This document shows, piece by piece, positions 14,037 through 18,415 of a stretch of 18,415 nt of DNA; positions within the stretch are counted from its first letter, which is position 1, and every line of letters begins with the position of its first letter. The stretch is from Prevotella sp. UBA6994. Lineage in GTDB: Bacteria > Bacteroidota > Bacteroidia > Bacteroidales > Bacteroidaceae. Where the stretch lies: contig DJXW01000010.1 of the NCBI GenBank assembly GCA_002449845.1, forward strand, positions 48,139 to 66,553, given 5' to 3'. Below the pieces are notes generated by a model. It did no database searches. It saw nothing but the letters and a program-made list of their open reading frames with translations, and was not told the DNA's origin. The position numbers were made by a program, and so were the translations under genes.

Positions 14037-15082
14037 TTAGTCACTGTTAATGTGTTTTATAGAGATAGGATTTTCTGTCTTGAAACTTTTCCCTTTGTGA
14101 TTTCTCCTTATAGATTCCTTATTTGCCAAAGCTGTTTTCCTTTCACTTCCAGTTATGACTCGATGCTCTTCCTTGTTTTCATATTGAGGAACTAAAATCC
14201 GTCTCCTGTCATTATGGGCTTATGATTATTGAGATCATCTACACCATGATCCATTTCATGCTCAAGAATCGTTGCAGCGGATTGTCTACCACCCTCTGTT
14301 GTTTCTAAACCTTGTCTTGATTCCCAATAGACAACATGTTTCCTGTCATAATTGTAATACTCTGATTTTCCGTCATCGGGTTTTGTCAAGTAGATTTTAA
14401 TAGTCGGATTGTTTGCGGCTTCAATGGTTTTTTGTCCCCCACCATTTTTGGCGTTATATAGATAAGCTTGAAAAAAGTCCTTGACATATTGATTGTCTGG
14501 AATATTCAAACTCTTATTTCCGTGAAAACCGCTAAAACGAAACGTTCTATTATTTCCGTTTCCATCTGTATAACAGATAATAATGTCTTCTCCATCAGGG
14601 TCAATGAATTTAACAGGATTGCCCATCGTATAGCAATACGTGCTGATGCCAGGGTAGTCGTTCTCCTTCGGGTCTGTTCCATACCAAATGCTGAGTTTCG
14701 GGTCAAGATATCTCGCGCCATAGTAGTACAGCCCCGTCTCCTCGTCGTACTCCTTGCCGTTGAACTTGTAGGGCGTGTTCCAAGTGTCGCCAGTCTCCTC
14801 CATGAACACCTCGCCATAGGGCATGTACTCGATATGCTGCACCACGTTGCCGTCCTCGTCGGTGATGACCGTGGAGCTGCCCAAGTGGTCGGGATGGTAG
14901 AAATACTGCCGCCCCTCTAATGAATCGGGGTCGGTGAAGTCGCCGAGGAAGTTCCCCGGCTCGTTGGAGTATGGCAACACCGCCGTCCTGTCCTCCCCAC
15001 CGTAGGGTATGCCGAAAGTTCCGTAACTTGTCACGACTGTCGCCTTCTGCGTCGAGTTATTGTTATTATTATGCCCATACAT
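14037..15082 (-). pseudogene. Rhs core tip fused to an HExxH metallopeptidase toxin, interrupted by a frameshift
   Basis: From the ATG at 15082 the open frame runs 296 codons to a TAG at 14192-14194. Residues 15-164 copy the last part of an Rhs core, with DHLGSSTVITDEDGNV, the YGARYLDP segment and the closing NPVKFIDPDG (155-164), which fits the PxxxxDPxG boundary of Rhs toxins. The remainder is an AT-rich toxin domain carrying HEMDH (275-279), a zinc-metallopeptidase HExxH motif. A -1 shift at about 14198 opens 53 more codons without a stop (including YENKEEHRVITGSERKTALA) ending at 14037, directly before the lipoprotein gene. The glutamates in this part could supply the third zinc ligand. 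The original gene was therefore probably longer, and a single-base deletion, sequencing error or recoding truncates it. The ATG lies four bases after the ankyrin stop. The N-terminal fragment has no signal peptide and no full Rhs shell, so it looks like an orphan tip module. Confidence 0.75.
14591..15056. repeat. 466-bp Rhs-core direct repeat, copy A
   Basis: This stretch aligns to 16192-16657 at a constant offset of 1601 with no indels. By hand count there are about 38 mismatches (about 92% identity), and 14709-14836 is identical over 128 bases. It encodes the final ~150 residues of the Rhs core up to FIDPDG. Homology ends at the toxin junction on one side and at an AAT/AAC microsatellite on the other. 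Confidence 0.9.
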
Positions 15083-15086
15083 TTTG

Positions 15087-15602
15087 TCATTCTATATTAT
15101 CAGTTTTTACTCCGTTGTTAACAACTTTTGATAGTATTTCATTTATATTATCATCATTTAGAATTTTTGCAAAATCATAAGGTGAAAGATTAGAATAGTT
15201 TTTGTTATGAATATCTGCTCCATAAATAATTAAAAGTTTAACGAAGTCTATATCGAAAGAGGTCCGATATAAAGTTAGCGAATACCAAAATGGATTATTA
15301 CCATATTTATCTATAATATTCACATTTGCGCCCTTCTCCAAAAGCAACTTGGCAATTGCTATGTTTTTCTCCCATACACAATAATGCAGAGCAGAAAAAC
15401 CAGCCTTGTCTTGAGCATTAATATCTATATTTGCATTTATTATATACTTGGATATGGCATCTTGTTTCGATACTATAGCTTCCATTAATATATTCACACC
15501 ATTTCTTTTTTTTACAGTATCAATGTTCTTATGTGTCTTTATATATTCTAGTGCAGATGAAATATCACCTTTCTTAATATATTCAAAAATTATGTTATTC
15601 AT
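15087..15602 (-). CDS. ankyrin-repeat protein, putative immunity protein for the GH-E toxin
   Basis: This 171-residue protein is made of about four ankyrin repeats, recognisable in NVNIIDKYGNNPFWYSL and in KAGFSALHYCVWEKNIAIAK followed by LLLEKGANV. There is no signal peptide, so it is cytoplasmic. Its ATG overlaps the last codons of the Rhs-GH-E gene (ATGAATAA), a coupled arrangement typical of a toxin followed by its immunity gene. Ankyrin proteins are known putative immunity partners in bacterial polymorphic toxin systems. It resembles the ankyrin protein at 17598-18071, for example LLEKGANVN followed by ID and GNNP, so the two are probably paralogues matched to two related GH-E toxins. 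It is AT-rich compared with the Rhs core. The immunity function is inferred from position and family precedent. Confidence 0.8.
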   Translation of the reverse strand: MNNIIFEYIKKGDISSALEYIKTHKNIDTVKKRNGVNILMEAIVSKQDAISKYIINANIDINAQDKAGFSALHYCVWEKNIAIAKLLLEKGANVNIIDKYGNNPFWYSLTLYRTSFDIDFVKLLIIYGADIHNKNYSNLSPYDFAKILNDDNINEILSKVVNNGVKTDNIE

Positions 15603-17490
15603 ATTTATGTCCCCTGTTTGATTTTCTTGTTTGAGGTTGATAATTATTGGGATTACGATATTCTTTTATAAAATCTTCTTTTTCAATTTTTCCTTCTATA
15701 TAATTATCATGTAATTCTTTATATTTATGATTGCGTTTATGCCCCATATCCCAAGTTCTTGGTTTAGATGATTTAACCCATACAATTTCTTCTCCAGTAT
15801 ATGGATCATATACTTTTCCATTTGGAGATTTAGCATTTTCCCAAACTTCCTCAACTTGTCCTTTGCCATAGGAAAGTCTTCCCTTTGAGTATGGTAGTTT
15901 CGTATTACCTGTGGGATTTTTAGATTGTATTTTAAGATTTTTTTTGCTTGTTTTAATTATGCCTTTTGCATCATTTAAACTTATAGGTAACGCTTCCGAT
16001 GCGAGGCTGACTCCTGCCAAAATCCTATCACCGACGGACGCTTCACTGTCCAAAACGGTGTTGACATCGTCTATAAAATCCGAGACGGCTTGGGTATTGG
16101 TGGAAGCTTGGCCAAGAGCCTTAACGCCATCCGTACTGACCTTGGAGGCAATCCTTTTCCCTGCCTTGACGAGCTTTGTCCAAGGGCTATTTCCATCTGG
16201 GTCAATGAATTTTACAGGATTGCCCATCGTATAGCAATACGTGCTGATGCCAGGGTAGTCGTTCTCTTTGGGGTCTGACCCATACCAAATACAAAGTTTT
16301 GGGTTAAGGTATCTCGCGCCATAGTAGTACAGCCCCGTCTCCTCGTCGTACTCCTTGCCGTTGAACTTGTAGGGCGTGTTCCAAGTGTCGCCAGTCTCCT
16401 CCATGAACACCTCGCCATAGGGCATGTACTCGATATGTTGCACCACGTTGCCGTCCCCGTCGGTGATGACCGTGGAGCTGCCCAAGTGGTCTGGATGGTA
16501 GAAATACTGCCGTCCCTCCAGCCCGTTGGGGTCAGTGAAGTCGCCGAGGAAGTTGCCCGGCTCGTTGGAGTATGGCAACACCGCCGTCCTGTCCTCCCCG
16601 CCGTAGGGAACGCCGAAAGTTCCGTACCCCGTCGCGATGACGGCCTTCTGCATCGAGTCCAGCACGGCATATCCTTGTAGGTTTCCATTGAGCGCCGCAA
16701 TCGGATTGTTGCCCGTTTGGTGCGCCACGCCAAGTCTCGATGCCACCCTACTGCCACCCATGTACACGTGCTTGACATACTTGCCTCCCTCCGTCCATGT
16801 CACGTATGGGTTCACATACAGCGTGAACGCGGTGGTCTCCGTCAGGCTGTCCCTGCCCGCCGAGTTGACATACAATCCACGGTTGCCGCCGTGCTGCTTC
16901 ACCACCCGTTCGCCGTCGGCATCGTAGACGTATGTGGAGACGTACCCGTTCTCGTCCAGAGCCTTCAGCCGGTTTTCCGCGTCCCACAGCAGCTTTCGCT
17001 CGCCCGACTTCCAGTTGACCGCGCCGCCGGCAACGGGATGCCCCGACTCCTCGTGGGTGAGGTTGCCGCTGCCGTCGTATTGGTACCTGTGGAAGGTCTG
17101 CCTCCTCGCGCCCACGGTGTCGTTTTCCACCCTGTAGTGCGTCTCTGCGATGGTTGACAGGCGGAAGCGGGTGCCGTCGTCCGTGCCATAGCCGTATGAG
17201 AGCGAGTAGCCAGCATACTGGCGTGGTGAATGCGACGCGGTGTGCCGCCAAAGGTCGAGCGACTTCGACGTGACGCGCCATAGGTCATCGTAGGACATGG
17301 AGAGGTCGTAGCGGCCATACCTGCCGTCAGACGCGCTGTAGTCGCCTGTGGCTGCAACGAGCCTGTCCAGGCTGTCATAGTAGTAGCAGAACCTTGGCGG
17401 CCCGCCCATACCGCCCAGTGCTGGAGGGGTGGGCGGACCACCAAGATGGCTGCTTTCACTATATTGCAGTATTTCAATCTTCTTAATCAT
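15595..17490 (-). CDS. 5'-truncated Rhs/YD-repeat protein with C-terminal GH-E nuclease toxin
   Basis: The 631-residue product has partial YD-repeats from about residue 33 (YYYDSLDRLVAATGDYS, YQYDGSGNLTHEESG, YVYDADGERVVKQ). An Rhs-associated core end follows (DHLGSSTVITDGDGNV, GLYYYGARYLNP), finishing at NPVKFIDPDG (424-433), the PxxxxDPxG type of boundary. Residues 434-540 are a linker or pre-toxin part. Residues 545-631 match the GH-E family of the HNH/EndoVII nuclease fold, with YDPYTGEE, WDMGHK (580-585), EYRNPNNYQP and the terminal RGHKYE, so it probably cuts nucleic acid. Full Bacteroidetes Rhs proteins are far longer and secreted; this one lacks a signal peptide and the N-terminal shell, so it is a displaced C-terminal module. 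A TTG at 17505 would add five residues; the ATG at 17490 is preferred. The core is GC-rich and the tip AT-rich. Confidence 0.85.
   Translation of the reverse strand: MIKKIEILQYSESSHLGGPPTPPALGGMGGPPRFCYYYDSLDRLVAATGDYSASDGRYGRYDLSMSYDDLWRVTSKSLDLWRHTASHSPRQYAGYSLSYGYGTDDGTRFRLSTIAETHYRVENDTVGARRQTFHRYQYDGSGNLTHEESGHPVAGGAVNWKSGERKLLWDAENRLKALDENGYVSTYVYDADGERVVKQHGGNRGLYVNSAGRDSLTETTAFTLYVNPYVTWTEGGKYVKHVYMGGSRVASRLGVAHQTGNNPIAALNGNLQGYAVLDSMQKAVIATGYGTFGVPYGGEDRTAVLPYSNEPGNFLGDFTDPNGLEGRQYFYHPDHLGSSTVITDGDGNVVQHIEYMPYGEVFMEETGDTWNTPYKFNGKEYDEETGLYYYGARYLNPKLCIWYGSDPKENDYPGISTYCYTMGNPVKFIDPDGNSPWTKLVKAGKRIASKVSTDGVKALGQASTNTQAVSDFIDDVNTVLDSEASVGDRILAGVSLASEALPISLNDAKGIIKTSKKNLKIQSKNPTGNTKLPYSKGRLSYGKGQVEEVWENAKSPNGKVYDPYTGEEIVWVKSSKPRTWDMGHKRNHKYKELHDNYIEGKIEKEDFIKEYRNPNNYQPQTRKSNRGHKYE
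16192..16657. repeat. 466-bp Rhs-core direct repeat, copy B
   Basis: This is the partner of 14591-15056 at offset 1601, lying inside the larger Rhs gene. The mismatches cluster near the ends and in a short patch around 16264-16309, while 16310-16437 is identical. Long identity between tandem copies allows homologous recombination that would swap which toxin tip is joined to the upstream core. Confidence 0.9.
17393..17445. other. GC-rich imperfect palindrome inside the start of the Rhs gene
   Basis: CTTGGCGGCCCGCCCA (17393-17408) pairs with TGGGCGGACCACCAAG (17430-17445) at 14 of 16 positions, with a 21-base loop. It encodes the odd peptide LGGPPTPPALGGMGGPP, which interrupts the expected YD-repeat sequence. 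It lies where the Rhs core is truncated, so it may be a mobile hairpin or a breakpoint scar. Confidence 0.55.
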
Positions 17491-17540
17491 AGGCCCATAG
17501 AGCAAGTTAAATATGCATTATTTTAATTCATCCAACAGGT

Positions 17541-17573
17541 ATTCAATACATTCTGGTATTCAGTTTTATGTAC
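17541..17573. repeat. 33-base direct repeat, right copy
   Basis: This copy matches 13386-13418 at 28 of 33 positions. It lies in the ~107-base gap between the ankyrin gene (ending at 17598) and the Rhs start (17490). On the minus strand it is 51-83 bases upstream of the ATG, so a promoter or recombination role is possible. Confidence 0.55.
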
Positions 17574-17597
17574 TTTTTCAGAAAGATTATCATCAAA

Positions 17598-18071
17598 TTA
17601 CCCCTTAACTAAAAGAATATCTATCATTTTCAAATCTTCAATTTGGTGTGCGAAATTGAGAGGAGACTTACCAGCCTTATTTATGTTATTTGGGTTTGCA
17701 CCATAACTCATAAGCAAACGTACCATCTCTACATTCCTTTTAAAAACTGCTCTCCACAAGGGATTGTTACCCCATCTGTCTATCGAATTAACATTAGCAC
17801 CTTTCTCTAAAAGTAATTTCGCAATGTATATACGATTATACTCACAACAACATTCCAAAGGAGAACGATTGTTTGAGTCTAATTTGTTAATATCTATACC
17901 TCTTTTAAGTAAGTCTATAACAATATCTTCGGAATAATTAGAAGATGCTATAGCATAATGCAAGTAACTACTTCCTGATTTTGTGGTATAATTAATGTCT
18001 ACAGAATCTATTATTTTTTTATATCCCGTAATATCTCCTTTAGTCAAAAAAAATCTTAAATCTTCTTCCAT
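17598..18071 (-). CDS. ankyrin-repeat protein, putative immunity protein for the orphan GH-E toxin
   Basis: The 157-residue cytoplasmic protein contains about four ankyrin repeats, including GSSYLHYAIASSNYSEDIVI, KLLLEKGANVNSIDRWGNNP and RLLMSYGANPNNINKAGKSP. It lies 23 bases after the stop of the orphan GH-E toxin fragment (18095-18097), the usual toxin-then-immunity order. It is a paralogue of the ankyrin protein at 15087-15602. As its cognate toxin is truncated, it may persist as an orphan immunity gene protecting against sibling strains that still carry the toxin. Base composition is AT-rich, like the other immunity genes of the island. The immunity role is inferred from context and the known use of ankyrin proteins in such systems. 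Confidence 0.78.
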   Translation of the reverse strand: MEEDLRFFLTKGDITGYKKIIDSVDINYTTKSGSSYLHYAIASSNYSEDIVIDLLKRGIDINKLDSNNRSPLECCCEYNRIYIAKLLLEKGANVNSIDRWGNNPLWRAVFKRNVEMVRLLMSYGANPNNINKAGKSPLNFAHQIEDLKMIDILLVKG

Positions 18072-18094
18072 ATTAGCAAGTGTTAAGGTCTGTT

Positions 18095-18316
18095 TTATTC
18101 ATATTTGTGACTTCTATTATTGATAGGCAATTCTGGACGATAATTATTTGGATCACGGTATCTATGCAAAAATTCCTCTTTAGTTATCTTACCATCCATA
18201 CAATCTCTGTGCAAATCACTATATTTTGCATCAGGTTTATGTCCCATATCCCATTGACCTTTTCTCGGTTTAGTTATATCCCAATGTAACTCAATCCCTA
18301 TATTTGGATCATATAC
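18095..18316 (-). pseudogene. truncated orphan GH-E nuclease toxin tip
   Basis: No start codon is associated with this frame, but 73 codons ending in TAA at 18095-18097 encode the last part of a GH-E toxin: VYDPNIGIELHWDITKPRKG, then QWDMGHK, EEFLHRYRDPNNYRPE and the terminal NNRSHKYE. It aligns with the end of the Rhs-GH-E protein from its VYDP motif (residue 560) onward. It retains the consensus-looking RSHKYE where the other copy has RGHKYE. The frame meets a TAG at 18317-18319, exactly where similarity stops, so the 5' part has been lost to an insertion or recombination. The ankyrin gene 23 bases downstream is its likely immunity partner. Confidence 0.75.
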
Positions 18317-18415
18317 CTAAATTCCGCAGCACTTTAGTTAAACATTTTTTATAAGTTCCTGAGCAACAAAAAGTTGCTCAGGATTTTGCCATGTCAGAAT
18401 TTTCACTTACCTTAG
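18317..18415 (-). mobile_element. probable end of an insertion sequence interrupting the toxin gene
   Basis: Toxin similarity stops abruptly at 18316/18317 and unrelated sequence begins (CCTAAATTCCGCAGCACTTT, read on the plus strand), which could be a terminal inverted repeat. A minus-strand frame entering from the window edge ends KVSENSDMAKS and a stop at 18378-18380, suiting the C-terminus of a transposase. A terminator-like hairpin overlaps that stop. The element continues beyond the window, so its family and other end cannot be seen. The call is inference. Confidence 0.4.
18358..18382. terminator. perfect 10-bp hairpin with A5/T5 loop
   Basis: CCTGAGCAAC (18358-18367) and GTTGCTCAGG (18373-18382) are perfect complements with a five-base loop. 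A/T-rich sequence flanks both sides, so it could terminate transcription in either direction. On the minus strand it overlaps and follows the possible transposase stop and would separate that gene from the toxin array. Confidence 0.65.

Noticed and set aside
14190..14202. Programmed -1 ribosomal frameshift in the toxin gene
   Set aside because: The site GGA-TTT-TAG is not a canonical X-XXY-YYZ slippery heptamer, and the Phe tRNA would re-pair poorly on ATT. A simple indel or sequencing error is more likely, though not excluded.
16212..16778. Minus-strand overlapping frames of Arg/Thr-rich sequence in the Rhs region (also 16748-17281, 16965-17477 and 14506-14817)
   Set aside because: Out-of-frame readings of the GC-rich Rhs core; composition is typical of shadow frames and the core frame carries the YD and DPxG motifs.

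Overview
The window looks like a Bacteroidales chromosome, most likely Prevotellaceae (Prevotella/Segatella type). The evidence is the Bacteroidetes -7 promoter box TAnnTTTG ahead of several genes, the gene order DUF4271 - hemD - rnpA - yidD, typical Bacteroidetes lipoproteins, and many short-period intergenic repeats. All assignments come from reading the sequence; no database search was run.

Region 1 (1-883) has no gene and is dense in repeats: an ~80-bp double-hairpin repeat (5-180), seventeen tandem heptamers (231-350), four near-palindromes at ~21-bp spacing (441-524), a long-stem hairpin (635-682), and two abutting palindromes (818-847) just ahead of an AAA-type ATPase gene (884-2011).

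Region 2 (2022-12571) is ordinary chromosomal housekeeping. An aroQ - O-methyltransferase pair on the minus strand diverges from xerD. On the plus strand follow a secreted M16 zinc protease, metK (S-adenosylmethionine synthase), a DUF4271 membrane protein, hemD, rnpA, yidD, tyrS and a tRNA-Gln(TTG) with its own promoter and terminator. Several gaps here are filled by short tandem repeats with unit lengths of 7, 8 or 10 nt.

Region 3 (12709-18415, all minus strand) is an accessory polymorphic-toxin island starting just past the tRNA gene. Read 5'->3' on the minus strand it holds: the edge of a probable insertion sequence; a truncated orphan GH-E nuclease toxin tip; an ankyrin-repeat putative immunity gene; a 5'-truncated Rhs/YD-repeat gene ending in an apparently intact GH-E (HNH/EndoVII-fold) nuclease; a second ankyrin gene overlapping it; a second copy of the last ~150 residues of the Rhs core joined to a different toxin with an HExxH metallopeptidase motif; a small lipoprotein gene; and a GC-richer lipoprotein gene. 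A 466-bp stretch encoding the Rhs core end is present twice with no indels (about 92% identical by hand count), while the toxin and immunity parts are unrelated and AT-rich. This is the arrangement expected of a locus that exchanges toxin tips by recombination.

The most interesting detail is that the metallopeptidase toxin reading frame stops early. A -1 shift at about 14198 opens 53 further conserved-looking codons that end five bases before the small lipoprotein's ATG. This recovers the full toxin and points to that lipoprotein as its immunity partner.
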